A DNA stretch of 64,000 bases, taken from assembly GCA_049306095.1 (NCBI GenBank), contig JBAQPU010000058.1, positions 9,362 through 73,361 on the forward strand, read 5' to 3'. Origin of the DNA: UBA2336 sp049306095. GTDB taxonomy: Bacteria > Bacteroidota > Bacteroidia > Cytophagales > Cyclobacteriaceae. How positions within the stretch are numbered: position 1 is the first letter of the stretch; the number at the start of each line of letters is the position of its first letter. This document shows positions 1 through 9,165 of this stretch, in pieces. Below the pieces are notes generated by a model, which searched no databases, was not told the origin of the DNA, and saw only the letters and a list, made by a program, of their open reading frames with translations. A program made the translations under genes and the position numbers.

Positions 1-1685
1 GGCAAAAATTTGCAACCAGCCTGACAGAAACATTTGATCAACGCGAGGAGCCTCAGCTTGTCCATATTGCCACCGATGGTGAAACGTATGGGCACCACCA
101 TAAACATGGCGATATGGCATTGGCCTTTTGTCTGGACTATATAGACCGGAACAAGCAGGCAAAAATTACCAACTATGCCGAGTACCTCTCGCGCGTTACA
201 CCTTCCTATGAAGTGCAAATTCATGAGAACAGCTCCTGGAGTTGCGTTCATGGTGTTGAACGCTGGAGGAATGATTGCGGGTGTAATTCCGGTGGCCGAC
301 CAAGCTGGAACCAACAGTGGCGTAAACCATTGCGTGACGCCCTGGATTGGCTGCGAGATCAATTGAACGAAGTTTTTCTGCGAGAAGCTTCACAGGTCGT
401 CCGCGATCCGTGGGAAGCCAGAAATGAGTATATCAATGTGATCCTGAGAAGGAACGATGATACGGTTCGTAAATTCCTGAAAGATCATTGTCTGAAAGAT
501 GTGGAGCCTAACCTGGTGCTACGTCTCATGGAGATGCAACGCAACGCCATGCTGATGTACACGAGTTGCGGGTGGTTTTTTGATGAAATATCCGGAATTG
601 AAACAACACAAATCCTTCAATACGCTTGCAGGGCTATACAACTAGTCAGCCAGACTGGCGGTACCGAACTTGAAGAGGAGTTCATGAAGCGACTGGAAGC
701 GGCACCCAGTAACCTTGCTGCGTTAGAGAACGGGTCAAACGTATACAAGCGATACATCATCCCATCGAAAACAAACTTGGCCCGTGTTGGAATGCACTAT
801 GCTGTTTCATCTTTATTCGAAGAAGATCCTGAAAAATCTCCGATATTTAACTACACAGCAACCAATGAATTCTTTTTGCGCAAAGTAGCAGGTGAGCAAA
901 AGCTGGCGTTGGGAATAACCCGCGTAAAATCAAATGTTACACGCTCTGAAAAACGATTTTCTTTTGCTGTTCTTTATATGGGGAAACATAACATCATGGG
1001 CAACCTATCGCTCGATATGGAGCACGATAAATTCGCGAGCATGCAAATGCGCATCATTTCTGCTTTTGAAGAGGGTAGGCTGGGAGATGCTTTGTTACAC
1101 ATGCAAACGTATTTTGGCCCTGTAAACTTTTCTCTGTGGCAACTCTTTAAAGATGAAAAGCGCAAAGTGCTGGATATGATTACCTACCAGAGTATGAAAG
1201 AATTGGAAGAAACGTTGCGCAGGGTTTATAATCGCGACTATCCTTTGGTGAATGCCCTCGTGAACAATGACATCCCCATTCCAAAAGCCTATACAACAAC
1301 GTTTGAGTTTACATTGAATGCCGACCTCCTTCATTGCTTTCAGCCAAGCAAGATAAATATTAAAGAACTCGAACGCGTTATGGGCGAACTTGCTAAATGG
1401 GAATTGAACATCGAAGACAAGGACAAAGTAAGTCGATTAGCAGGAGAAAGCATTTTTAAAGAACTGAAGCGGATCAGTGCTGAGCGCAGTAATACCAGGC
1501 GCATTGAACGATTAAACAGGGTATTTCCGCTGTTGCGTCAGTTCAAACTTGAACCAATTCTGTATCAAAGTCAGAACTTGTATTTCGAAATTTCCAGGGA
1601 AGAAGACGTGGAGACACTCAGTAACAAACCAGAGTGGGTTAAGCAGTTTAAATTGTTGGGTGAGAATTTAGGGGTTAAAGTGTAG
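1..1685 (+). CDS. GH57-family glycosidase with DUF3536 (5' end outside window)
   Basis: This is the C-terminal part of a family 57 glycoside hydrolase-like protein (alpha-amylase/branching-enzyme fold) of the DUF3536 type. The reading frame is open from base 3, well upstream of the first internal ATG at 114. The partial protein begins with a segment reading DGETYGHHHKHGDMAL (window about 75-120), which is the conserved DGE-x-(F/Y)-GHH motif of the GH57 catalytic barrel. The rest is a helical C-terminal region with no signal peptide or membrane segment visible. The substrate is unknown; related proteins are assigned to cytoplasmic alpha-glucan metabolism. The stop codon is one base before the next gene, so the two may be co-transcribed, although the next product is secreted and functionally unrelated. 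Confidence 0.85.
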   Translation, partial: QKFATSLTETFDQREEPQLVHIATDGETYGHHHKHGDMALAFCLDYIDRNKQAKITNYAEYLSRVTPSYEVQIHENSSWSCVHGVERWRNDCGCNSGGRPSWNQQWRKPLRDALDWLRDQLNEVFLREASQVVRDPWEARNEYINVILRRNDDTVRKFLKDHCLKDVEPNLVLRLMEMQRNAMLMYTSCGWFFDEISGIETTQILQYACRAIQLVSQTGGTELEEEFMKRLEAAPSNLAALENGSNVYKRYIIPSKTNLARVGMHYAVSSLFEEDPEKSPIFNYTATNEFFLRKVAGEQKLALGITRVKSNVTRSEKRFSFAVLYMGKHNIMGNLSLDMEHDKFASMQMRIISAFEEGRLGDALLHMQTYFGPVNFSLWQLFKDEKRKVLDMITYQSMKELEETLRRVYNRDYPLVNALVNNDIPIPKAYTTTFEFTLNADLLHCFQPSKINIKELERVMGELAKWELNIEDKDKVSRLAGESIFKELKRISAERSNTRRIERLNRVFPLLRQFKLEPILYQSQNLYFEISREEDVETLSNKPEWVKQFKLLGENLGVKV

Positions 1686-1686
1686 T

Positions 1687-3222
1687 ATGAAGAAAATGAG
1701 CATTACTAATTTAAAACGCGTCAGCTATTTTCTGATTGCATTTTTGGTACAGGGATACAGTGTCCTGGCGCAAAATATCAACCCGGGGGTAGATGAGGTG
1801 TTCAGGCCTGGCGAGGTAGCCGAAATCCGTTTAACGCTGTCACCGGAAGATAAAGCATTTTTACTGGCGTATGAGAACCGGTACAGCGAAGAATACAAGC
1901 CTGCAAACTTTACCATGACCAACTCGCAGTTTAATGTTACGCTGAGTTCAGCGGTGGGTATTCGCTTGCGCGGAAATACTTCTCGCGGACACGATAAGAA
2001 AGGTTTTAAAATTGATTTTCGTGAATATGGTGGAAGTAAATTTAAAGGATACAAAAAATTTAACCTGAAGCCTGATGTCAATGACCCTAGCATGATCCGT
2101 GAACTTCTTACCCTCCAGTATTACCGCGAGATGAATGTGCCGGCAGCACGAACCCATCATGTGCGCCTGTATATGAATGACGAGTACATGGGAATTTACC
2201 TGAATGTAGAACAAATTGATGACGAGTTTTTAAACCTGCGCCACGGGCATGAAGAAGGCTTTTTGTACAAGTGTTCATTTGGAGCCAACCTGCTTGACAA
2301 CGGTCAGATCAATAATGCTAATTTGTATGAATCTGAATTGAATGAGGAAGATGATACCCGCGCAGAACTAGATCATTTTGTGGATGTACTGAATAACACT
2401 TCAAACGCTCAGTTTGCCGATAAAATTGAAGAAGTCTTTGATGTACAAGGATATTTACGGCAACTGGCTGTTGAATCGTTGCTCGGGCATTGGGATGGAT
2501 ACAGTTTCAACATGAACAACTACTACTTATTTTACAACGGGCAAACAGGGCTAATGGAATACTTCCCTTATGATGTTGACAATACCTGGGGTATCGATTG
2601 GGGTTCGGGCAACGATTGGGCTAAGAAGAATCTGAACTACTGGTATAAAAGTTTTGACTCGCGCCCATTAACCGCCAGGATTTTACAAGTGGAAAGCTAC
2701 CGCGATCAGTACAATGAGAATTTGGTAGAGTTGATTGCGCTTTTCTTCAATGAAGAATACCTCTTACCGTTGTTGGAACAATATAAAACACTACTCGATC
2801 CGTTTGTTGCAAATGATACCTATTTCGATAATGCCTTTGGATTTACCTTGTCGGATTTCCGGACTTCGTTTTACACACATTTCGGCAGCAATCATGTAAA
2901 ATATGGTTTGAAAGAATACCTGGAAGTACGAACGGAATATGCTTTAACACAAATCCCCGGATTGATAACAGGTGTAGAAGATGATCTGCGAAATGATGTA
3001 CAACTGTACCCGAATCCAACTGCAGAACCATCCATAGTAGTTTGTTCAACATCCTCAACGTTTCAAAAACCGGTTATTTATCATGTTTCCGGAATGCAAA
3101 TTCCTGTTGAAATACAATTTATTGATGGCAACTGCCAGGAATTGATTTTACCTGCCGAAACAGGTAAGGGGGTGTATTTTGTGAAGGTGAATGGTAAAAC
3201 GATGAAGTGGATCTATCAATAA
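1687..3222 (+). CDS. CotH-family protein, secreted, with T9SS sorting domain
   Basis: A 511-residue secreted protein of the CotH kinase family. Residues 1-29 form a signal peptide ending in an LAQ cleavage site. The CotH core begins with RLRGNTS at about 93-99, followed by KKGFKIDF, NLKPDVNDPSMIRE and LNVEQID near 175. In spore formers CotH is a protein kinase; in bacteria without spores the role of this family is mostly unknown. The last ~75 residues carry LYPNPTAEP and finish in a short beta-rich segment with GVYFVKVNG, the pattern of a type A type IX secretion sorting signal, so the protein is probably exported through the outer membrane. It starts one base after the upstream stop codon. 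Confidence 0.88.
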   Translation: MKKMSITNLKRVSYFLIAFLVQGYSVLAQNINPGVDEVFRPGEVAEIRLTLSPEDKAFLLAYENRYSEEYKPANFTMTNSQFNVTLSSAVGIRLRGNTSRGHDKKGFKIDFREYGGSKFKGYKKFNLKPDVNDPSMIRELLTLQYYREMNVPAARTHHVRLYMNDEYMGIYLNVEQIDDEFLNLRHGHEEGFLYKCSFGANLLDNGQINNANLYESELNEEDDTRAELDHFVDVLNNTSNAQFADKIEEVFDVQGYLRQLAVESLLGHWDGYSFNMNNYYLFYNGQTGLMEYFPYDVDNTWGIDWGSGNDWAKKNLNYWYKSFDSRPLTARILQVESYRDQYNENLVELIALFFNEEYLLPLLEQYKTLLDPFVANDTYFDNAFGFTLSDFRTSFYTHFGSNHVKYGLKEYLEVRTEYALTQIPGLITGVEDDLRNDVQLYPNPTAEPSIVVCSTSSTFQKPVIYHVSGMQIPVEIQFIDGNCQELILPAETGKGVYFVKVNGKTMKWIYQ

Positions 3223-3268
3223 TATCCTGAAAGCAATCGAACAATAAAGAAGACAGATAAAAATAAAA

Positions 3269-3295
3269 TCGTCAGCCCGGTTTAGGGACTGACGA
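3269..3295. terminator. Bidirectional hairpin terminator between convergent genes
   Basis: TCGTCAG and CTGACGA form a perfect 7-bp stem, with a possible inner CCC/GGG pairing. It is flanked by A-rich sequence on the left and a T-rich run on the right. It sits between the CotH gene and the TPR lipoprotein gene, which converge here, so it can serve both. Confidence 0.7.
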
Positions 3296-3313
3296 CTTTG
3301 AGTTTTTAATTTT

Positions 3314-4831
3314 TTACGTAGTTTTCATTTTGTCTTTCAACTCTTTCCGGATGAGCGCATAGCCAATGTTATTGAAATTATAGTTGACCAGTTCACTATA
3401 GATTTTATTGGCCTTTTCAGTCTGACCGGCCTTTTCGCATGCGAGTGCCAATCTGTATTTACTGTACGGAGCATTAGGGTCTGATTGTTCCTGGTGGGCA
3501 ATCGCATCGTCATACTTACCTTGTTTGAAACTGATGTAAGCCATAGCGGAGTGATAACCCCAAAGCTTGGTGGCATTCTTAACAGGACTAAGTGTGGTTT
3601 TGGCTTCCTCTGCTTTTGCGGTTGCTCCCGCATAATCTCCTTTCATGGCCAGCAAGTAAGAATCTAATACCTGCATGCTCGCCTTTTCTTCCAGCTTTGC
3701 TTCCTCGGTACCAACTTCTGCACCAATTTTTTCAGAAACAGGCTTGAGCATAGCAATGAATCGGGCTGCTTCTTTTTGATCATCATGGTGAAATGCTATT
3801 AGAGCACAGTTTGAAAGAAAGGTATTTTTCGCAAGGTTAATCTGCTTTTCATTCAGGCCAATTTTGGTAATGTTCTTCACTTTGTTTTCAAAAAAAGCTT
3901 TGGCGCCATTGTAATCACCTTGATATAAATAGGTAAAGGCTTCAAAGTTAATAGGTGCAATTCTGTTATCAGGATTCAGCTCTGCAGCCTTTTGGTAATC
4001 GCTGCGGGCAGTATCGAACGAATCAAGGTAGGAGTTAACATGACCTCGTTTGAGATAAGTTAGCGCGTCAGTAGGATCCTTCTCCAATGCCTTTTCATAA
4101 GCTGAGCGCGCCTTTTCTAAATCGTTCTGTGCACGGTAAGCATCACCCAGGTATACATGCGAGCCTGAAAGTTCGGGCTTGAGTTCAACCACACGGATAA
4201 AATTTTCTTCAGCTTTTTTATAATCCCGCGGCTCCATGTTCATATAGGAGGTGCCTAAACTGAAGTAGCCGCCAACCCAGGCCGAATCAAGCTCGATTGC
4301 CTTCTGGTATTCCTCCCTCGATTTCTGATGGTCATTGATGTCGTAGTAGGAGTCACCCAAAATTACGAGTGCTCTGGCGCTGGTCGGGTAGGTGGCAACC
4401 AGTTGCTGTGCTTGTTTCAAGCGTTCTTCTTTGTTGTTGTTAAGATAGGTTCTGTAAATCTCAACCAGAATTTTATCGCTTTCATTTACGTCACTAAGTT
4501 TATTTGTTGCTGACCGCAAGTCTGACTTAAAATGATCATTGGAAGGACTGGTGTTGGCACGAAAGAGGTATGCGGTTGCAAAATTTGAGTCAAGTTCAAT
4601 TGCCTTTGAAAAATAAACACGGGCTTGTTGTCCGTTTCCCACATCCAGAAGATCCATTCCGGTTTTAAACGCCTGCATCGCTTCGGCTGATGCAGAACTA
4701 ACGGGAAGTTCCGTAGGTTCAATCCTGGCTTGTTCCTGCTTTTCTGTTTGCTTGCAACGTACACACAGCACGAGAGCCGGAACGACCACAAGCACCATCA
4801 GGAAGGTGTATTGCTTTAATGTGTTTTTCAT
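3314..4831 (-). CDS. TPR-repeat lipoprotein
   Basis: A 505-residue envelope protein. Residues 1-27 are a hydrophobic export signal with cysteines (LVLCVRC) that could be the lipidation site, although the lipobox is not ideal. From about residue 50 on there are many tetratricopeptide repeats. The most regular lie between about 155 and 300, for example units built around EEYQKAIELDSAWVGGYFSLG, with the A/Y and terminal-proline pattern of TPR helices. TPR proteins are scaffolds, so no specific partner can be named. The gene is transcribed leftward on its own: about 260 bp separate it from the ROK kinase gene upstream and it converges with CotH. Confidence 0.75.
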   Translation of the reverse strand: MKNTLKQYTFLMVLVVVPALVLCVRCKQTEKQEQARIEPTELPVSSASAEAMQAFKTGMDLLDVGNGQQARVYFSKAIELDSNFATAYLFRANTSPSNDHFKSDLRSATNKLSDVNESDKILVEIYRTYLNNNKEERLKQAQQLVATYPTSARALVILGDSYYDINDHQKSREEYQKAIELDSAWVGGYFSLGTSYMNMEPRDYKKAEENFIRVVELKPELSGSHVYLGDAYRAQNDLEKARSAYEKALEKDPTDALTYLKRGHVNSYLDSFDTARSDYQKAAELNPDNRIAPINFEAFTYLYQGDYNGAKAFFENKVKNITKIGLNEKQINLAKNTFLSNCALIAFHHDDQKEAARFIAMLKPVSEKIGAEVGTEEAKLEEKASMQVLDSYLLAMKGDYAGATAKAEEAKTTLSPVKNATKLWGYHSAMAYISFKQGKYDDAIAHQEQSDPNAPYSKYRLALACEKAGQTEKANKIYSELVNYNFNNIGYALIRKELKDKMKTT

Positions 4832-5094
4832 AATAAGGTTTTGTTAGGTTATACATGCAAATGCCGAACGGATTGTAGTAATTCGCTTAGGGCGAGTGGA
4901 TATGGATTACATCATCCATGTTAATAGGTTTGACGACTTGGAACTCGTCAAGCATTCCCTACACGTTGCCTGTCTCCGGTTTGAAAAGTGTGGAAGAATA
5001 AAACCGGAACGATGAATAGCTTGGCATGGTGAAGATACCAAAAATGCTCAGGTTTGACAACCGAACAAGACGACAATTTTTACCTGCTACTGCG
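4832..5094. other. Intergenic region, no gene seen
   Basis: No open frame here looks coding. A short inverted repeat, GACGA...TCGTC (about 4932-4949), is visible but has no T-run. The region should hold the 3' end of the glycolytic operon and the promoter of the TPR lipoprotein gene, though no TAnnTTTG box was found by eye. Confidence 0.4.
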
Positions 5095-6057
5095 CTATTT
5101 CTTTTTTAGAAAATCCCAGACTAAACTGCTGGCACCCAATATAGGGGCGGCCTGGTTTTGAAGTTTCGATGGAAGGACTTTCACTTTTCCGCGGAAGATG
5201 GGCATCAGGTTAGCCTCCATGTGTTTGACTGTAGGCTTGAAAATCAAATCACCGGCAAGCGACAACCCACCAAATAAAAAGATGGCTTCCGGATCGGTGT
5301 GTACAACGGTTTCGGCAAGCTTTGTTCCGAGGATACGGCCCGTGTATTCAAACGCTTCTTGTGCGACAAGATCACCACGCAACGCGGCTTCGGTAATCAT
5401 TTTTGTGTTGAGATTATCAAAACTTATTCCCCGTAATTCGCTGGGCTCTAAATGATCTGCCAGTAATTTGTACACCGATCGCTTAATACCGGTAGCAGAA
5501 ACGTACGTTTCTAAACATCCGCGTTTACCGCAATTACAATACCTGCCCGCATAATTAACGGTGGTGTGTCCAAGTTCACCCGCGATGCCATGTTTACCAT
5601 TTACCAGTTGGCCGTTACTTACAATTCCACTGCCCAACCCTGTGCCCAGGGTAATCACAATAAAATCTTTCAGGTCTTTTGCTGCACCAAATACCATCTC
5701 ACCAACAGCGGCAGCGTTGGCATCGTTCGTTACAAGAGCCGGAACATTAAACTCTTTGGTAAGCATATCGGCCAGCGGAATAATTCCTTTCCACTTTAAG
5801 TTTGTGGCATGTTCGATCGTTCCCTTATAGTAGTTGCCATTGGCGGCACCCACGCCTATTCCGAGCAAGCGATGGTTTTCCCCCAGGCTTGTAAGGGCTG
5901 CTTTCAGTTCATGTGACAGCTGACGTAAAAAATCACTGAACTCCTCGTAACCCTGTGTGGAGGTGCTGCTCTGGGAAAGAACAACTCCATTCTGATCGAC
6001 AATCCCAAACTTGGTATTGGTTCCTCCAATGTCGATGCCCGCGGTAATCTCTTTCAT
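5095..6057 (-). CDS. ROK-family sugar kinase (probable glucokinase)
   Basis: A 320-residue cytoplasmic ROK kinase that phosphorylates a hexose at C6 with ATP. The N-terminal phosphate-binding motif GIDIGGTNTKFGIV lies at residues 7-20, the catalytic ND of VTNDANAAAVGE near 110-120, and LGTGLGSGIV near 137. The ROK signature GELGHTTVN is followed by a zinc site CNCGKRGCLE. It is the last gene of a leftward operon: its ATG overlaps the pfkA stop codon by one base (TGATG), so translation is probably coupled. Placement directly after pgi and pfkA makes glucose the likely substrate, although N-acetylglucosamine or mannose kinases of this family look very similar. Confidence 0.85.
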   Translation of the reverse strand: MKEITAGIDIGGTNTKFGIVDQNGVVLSQSSTSTQGYEEFSDFLRQLSHELKAALTSLGENHRLLGIGVGAANGNYYKGTIEHATNLKWKGIIPLADMLTKEFNVPALVTNDANAAAVGEMVFGAAKDLKDFIVITLGTGLGSGIVSNGQLVNGKHGIAGELGHTTVNYAGRYCNCGKRGCLETYVSATGIKRSVYKLLADHLEPSELRGISFDNLNTKMITEAALRGDLVAQEAFEYTGRILGTKLAETVVHTDPEAIFLFGGLSLAGDLIFKPTVKHMEANLMPIFRGKVKVLPSKLQNQAAPILGASSLVWDFLKKK

Positions 6058-7040
6058 CAGATGGATAGAATTTTTGCAATCCTCAAAGCTTCGGCATCAA
6101 TTTCATGGTGCTTGGTCATAATGGTATCGAAAGAATTGTAAACGATTTTATTGTCTTTACTTCCAACCATGACATCGTTCTGGCCATTCAGCAAACCTTC
6201 TACTGCAGCCACTCCCATTTTACTGGCTAACACCCGGTCGAAGTAAGTGGGAGGGCCGCCTCGTTGCAAATGCCCCAGGATTGTAACTTTAATATCGAAA
6301 TAAGACGACCGCTCAGCCACCTTTTTAGCTAATTCATTTACGCCACCAATCCTGGCACCTTCGGCAACCACAACCAGGTTCGACTTTTTACTGGTGTCCT
6401 TTTCTGCACCCAGTGCTTTATAGAGGTCATCGAACGACATGGTTTCTTCCGGTATTATAATAACACCTGCGCCACCGGCAAGCCCGCTGTTGATAGCGAT
6501 GTAGCCAGAATTTCGTCCCATCACTTCAATGAAGAAAAGTCGGTTATGTGAAAGGGCTGTATCACGGATGCGATCGATGGCCTCTACTGCGGTGTTCGTG
6601 GCAGTATCGTACCCGATGGTATAATCAGTTCCTGCAATATCGTTGTCGATGGTTCCCGGAATGCACACAGAAGGAACCTGGAATTCTTCATAAAATTTAT
6701 GCAACCCGGTAAACGTTCCATCACCACCAATAGCGATGAGGGCGTCTATACCTTCCTTCTTCAGGCGTTGGTAGGCTTCCTTTCTTCCCTCTGGAGTACG
6801 AAATGCTTCACTGCGGGCGGTCTTTAAAATTGTTCCGCCTCGTTGAAGAATATTACCGACCGAGCGTGCGCCAAGTTTTACAATATCACCTTCAATCATG
6901 CCTTCATAACCTCGCATGATTCCACTAACTTCTTTTTTATAGTAACTGCATGCGCGCACAACTGCGCGAATAGCAGCATTCATTCCGGGGGCATCACCAC
7001 CCGAAGTAAAAACGCCAATTTTCTGAATAGAACTGTTCAT
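6057..7040 (-). CDS. pfkA: ATP-dependent 6-phosphofructokinase
   Basis: This 327-residue enzyme phosphorylates fructose 6-phosphate to fructose 1,6-bisphosphate in glycolysis. The diagnostic elements are present: TSGGDAPGMNAAIR near the N-terminus, GGDGTFTG (the glycine after GGD indicates ATP rather than pyrophosphate use), PGTIDNDI with the catalytic TIDND, the substrate-binding MGRNSGYIA and GHLQRGGPP. The length is normal for the bacterial ATP-PfkA group. It lies 61 bp downstream of pgi and overlaps the ROK kinase by one base, which gives a compact upper-glycolysis operon. Confidence 0.95.
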   Translation of the reverse strand: MNSSIQKIGVFTSGGDAPGMNAAIRAVVRACSYYKKEVSGIMRGYEGMIEGDIVKLGARSVGNILQRGGTILKTARSEAFRTPEGRKEAYQRLKKEGIDALIAIGGDGTFTGLHKFYEEFQVPSVCIPGTIDNDIAGTDYTIGYDTATNTAVEAIDRIRDTALSHNRLFFIEVMGRNSGYIAINSGLAGGAGVIIIPEETMSFDDLYKALGAEKDTSKKSNLVVVAEGARIGGVNELAKKVAERSSYFDIKVTILGHLQRGGPPTYFDRVLASKMGVAAVEGLLNGQNDVMVGSKDNKIVYNSFDTIMTKHHEIDAEALRIAKILSI

Positions 7041-7101
7041 GTAAAACGATAAGAAAGCCCTAAAAATAGCGTTTGAGAGCCACTTTGCAACATTCTTGAA
7101 A

Positions 7102-8754
7102 TCAGGTTGATTTCAATCGTTTGAAATAGTTGATTAATCCATTGGTCGATGAATCGTGCGAAGCAATAGCATCCTGATTTTCTAATTCTGGAAGAATTTT
7201 ATTAGCCAACACTTTTCCTAATTCAACACCCCATTGATCAAAACTGAAAACATTCCAGATGACTCCCTGAACAAAAATTTTATGTTCATACATGGCAATT
7301 AAACTACCGAGAGTGCGAGGAGTTAATTGTTTAAAGAGAATGCTGTTGCTGGGTTTGTTTCCTTCAAACACCCTGAAGGGTGCGTGCAGGGCAATCATCT
7401 CGCTGCTCATCCCTTTTTTCGATAACTCTTCTGAAACTTCTTCCGGGGTTTTGCCTTTCATCAGGGCCTCGGTTTGCGCAAAGAAGTTTGATAATAGTTT
7501 GGAGTGATGATCGCCAACAGGGTTGTGACTTACGGCAGGGGCAATGAAATCGCATGGAATCATTTTTGTTCCCTGGTGAATAAGCTGATAAAAAGCATGC
7601 TGACCATTTGTGCCGGGTTCTCCCCAAATTATTGGGCCTGTTTGATAAGAAACCGGATCGCCATTGCGGTCAACTGATTTACCGTTACTTTCCATATTGC
7701 CCTGCTGGAAGTATGCTGCAAAACGATGCAGGTATTGATCGTATGGTAGTATAGCTTCTGATGCCGCACCAAAAAAATTATTATACCAAATACCCAACAT
7801 GGCCAACAGTACAGGAATATTTTTTTCGAACGGTTCGTTTCTGAAATGATTGTCCATGGCGTGTGTGCCTTCCAGTAACGTTATAAAATTGTCGTAGCCG
7901 ATGGTGCAGGCAATTGACAAGCCAACCGATGACCACAGTGAGTAACGCCCGCCAACCCAATCCCAAAACTCAAACATATTTTCGGGCGCGATACCAAATT
8001 CAATAACAGCCTTTTGATTGGTTGACACAGCCACAAAGTGTTTAGCAATTGCTTCAGAAGACTTAGCGTAATTGAGAAACCACTCACGTGCCGTGTTTGC
8101 ATTGGTCATGGTTTCCTGGGTGGTGAAAGTTTTGGAAACAATGATGAACAGGGTGGTTTCCGGATTAAGCTTTCGGAGTGTTTCCGAAATGTGAGTGGCA
8201 TCTACGTTTGAAACGAAATGAGGTGTAATTGTTTTCCAGTACGGTCGGAGTGCTTCGGTTACCATATAAGGTCCTAAATCTGAGCCGCCAATTCCAATAT
8301 TCACAATATCGGTAATCGGTTTGCCGGAGAAGCCTTTCCATTGCCCGCTAAGCATGCTTCCGGTGAACCTTTCCAGTTGATTCAATACACGGTTAACATC
8401 GGGCATTACATCGTTTCCTGCCACTACCACCGGGTTGTTTGACCGGTTTCGAAGAGCGGTGTGAAGAACGGCCCGATCCTCTGTTTTGTTGATACGGTCG
8501 CCCCGAAACATCAGTTCGATCGAGCTTTTTAGTTCCGTTTCATTAGCGAGGTCTATCAATAGTTTAAGCGTATCTTCAGTTATAATATTTTTGGAATAGT
8601 CGACCAGAATATCTTCAAATACGGTATGAAACTTTTCAAATCGCTGCGGATCTGAATCAAACAGTTCGCGCATGTGGGTAGCCTGCATGGTAAGAAAATT
8701 TACTTCAAGTTTCTGCCAGGCAGTGGTATCTGTTGGATTGATGGTTGGTAGCAT
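7102..8754 (-). CDS. pgi: Glucose-6-phosphate isomerase
   Basis: A 550-residue cytosolic enzyme interconverting glucose 6-phosphate and fructose 6-phosphate. Both family signatures can be read: DWVGGRYSLWSSVGL in the middle, and the region around FQQGNMESNGKSVDR further on. NIGIGGSDLGP near residue 155 binds the sugar phosphate. The length matches the long bacterial PGI type. It is the first gene of the leftward operon pgi-pfkA-ROK kinase. On the minus strand a TATTTTTG box (8785 to 8778) lies 24 bp upstream of the ATG and could be its -7 element; no good -33 box was found. Confidence 0.95.
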   Translation of the reverse strand: MLPTINPTDTTAWQKLEVNFLTMQATHMRELFDSDPQRFEKFHTVFEDILVDYSKNIITEDTLKLLIDLANETELKSSIELMFRGDRINKTEDRAVLHTALRNRSNNPVVVAGNDVMPDVNRVLNQLERFTGSMLSGQWKGFSGKPITDIVNIGIGGSDLGPYMVTEALRPYWKTITPHFVSNVDATHISETLRKLNPETTLFIIVSKTFTTQETMTNANTAREWFLNYAKSSEAIAKHFVAVSTNQKAVIEFGIAPENMFEFWDWVGGRYSLWSSVGLSIACTIGYDNFITLLEGTHAMDNHFRNEPFEKNIPVLLAMLGIWYNNFFGAASEAILPYDQYLHRFAAYFQQGNMESNGKSVDRNGDPVSYQTGPIIWGEPGTNGQHAFYQLIHQGTKMIPCDFIAPAVSHNPVGDHHSKLLSNFFAQTEALMKGKTPEEVSEELSKKGMSSEMIALHAPFRVFEGNKPSNSILFKQLTPRTLGSLIAMYEHKIFVQGVIWNVFSFDQWGVELGKVLANKILPELENQDAIASHDSSTNGLINYFKRLKST

Positions 8755-8800
8755 AAAATGGTTAAAACACGAGGTGCCAAAAATAAGTAACTGAGGCTAA

Positions 8801-8833
8801 TTTGTATAAGTGACGTGCTTATTCGTAAGTTTG
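8801..8833 (+). promoter_or_regulatory. Promoter of the tRNA-Met array
   Basis: A TTTG box (8801-8804) lies 21 bp upstream of TAAGTTTG (8826-8833), which fits the Bacteroidota primary sigma consensus TTTG/TAnnTTTG. It is followed by GCGCTCC, exactly as in the tRNA-Asp promoter. It lies about 65 bp before the first tRNA-like copy, so the chimeric copies and the true tRNA should share one transcript. Confidence 0.6.
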
Positions 8834-8897
8834 CGCTCCCTTTTTGAGGAGCAGACGGCTTCAAGTGTTAGTTCAGTCCTGTAAAGATGGAGTGAAA

Positions 8898-8994
8898 GGC
8901 GCGGTGGCTCAGGTGGTTAGAGCGTTGGATTCATATCCGCCATTAGGCGGACGGGGGTTCAACAGGGAAGGAAAGAATTGATTAGTACTATTTT
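8898..8994 (+). repeat. Chimeric tRNA-Met-like copy 1
   Basis: The first ~38 bases match the 5' half of the true tRNA-Met downstream (acceptor strand, D arm, 5' anticodon strand, anticodon CAT), with one difference, G for A at position 9. The 3' anticodon strand is replaced by a palindrome TCCGCC-ATTA-GGCGGA. Next comes CGGGGGTTCAAC, which matches the 5' side of the T arm, then an unrelated ~32-base tail ending in TTTT. The T-stem 3' strand and 3' acceptor strand are absent, so it cannot fold as a normal tRNA. Confidence 0.85.
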
Positions 8995-9090
8995 GGCGCG
9001 GTAGCTCAGGTGGTTAGAGCGTTGGATTCATATCCGCCAGTAGGCGGACGGGGTTCAACAGGGAAGGAAAGAATTGATTAATACTATTTT
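8995..9090 (+). repeat. Chimeric tRNA-Met-like copy 2
   Basis: Second tandem copy, 96 bp against 97 for copy 1, and identical apart from a few changes: A at position 9 as in the true tRNA, palindrome loop AGTA for ATTA, one G fewer in the T-arm fragment, and TTAATAC for TTAGTAC in the tail. It abuts the intact tRNA gene with no gap. Confidence 0.85.
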
Positions 9091-9164
9091 GGCGCGGTAG
9101 CTCAGGTGGTTAGAGCGTTGGATTCATAACCCAAAGGTCGGGGGTTCAACTCCCCCCCGCGCTA
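9091..9164 (+). tRNA. tRNA-Met (CAT)
   Basis: A 74-nt tRNA with acceptor stem GGCGCGG/CCGCGCT, T8-A9, D arm GCTC...GAGC, anticodon loop TTCATAA, variable loop AGGTC, a GGGGG/CCCCC T stem and discriminator A. CCA is not encoded. The anticodon stem closes with an A-C mismatch next to the loop. It lacks the initiator features (C1 mismatch, three G-C pairs in the anticodon stem), so it is elongator Met or the lysidine-modified Ile tRNA, which shares the CAT anticodon. It is the third and only complete member of a tandem array. Confidence 0.85.
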
Positions 9165-9165
9165 C

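Noticed and set aside
8898..9164. CRISPR array
   Set aside because: The repeated units are tRNA-derived, only two degenerate copies are present, and the spacers between palindromes are not unique.
9091..9164. Initiator tRNA-fMet
   Set aside because: Position 1 pairs with position 72 (G-T) and the three G-C pairs of the initiator anticodon stem are missing.
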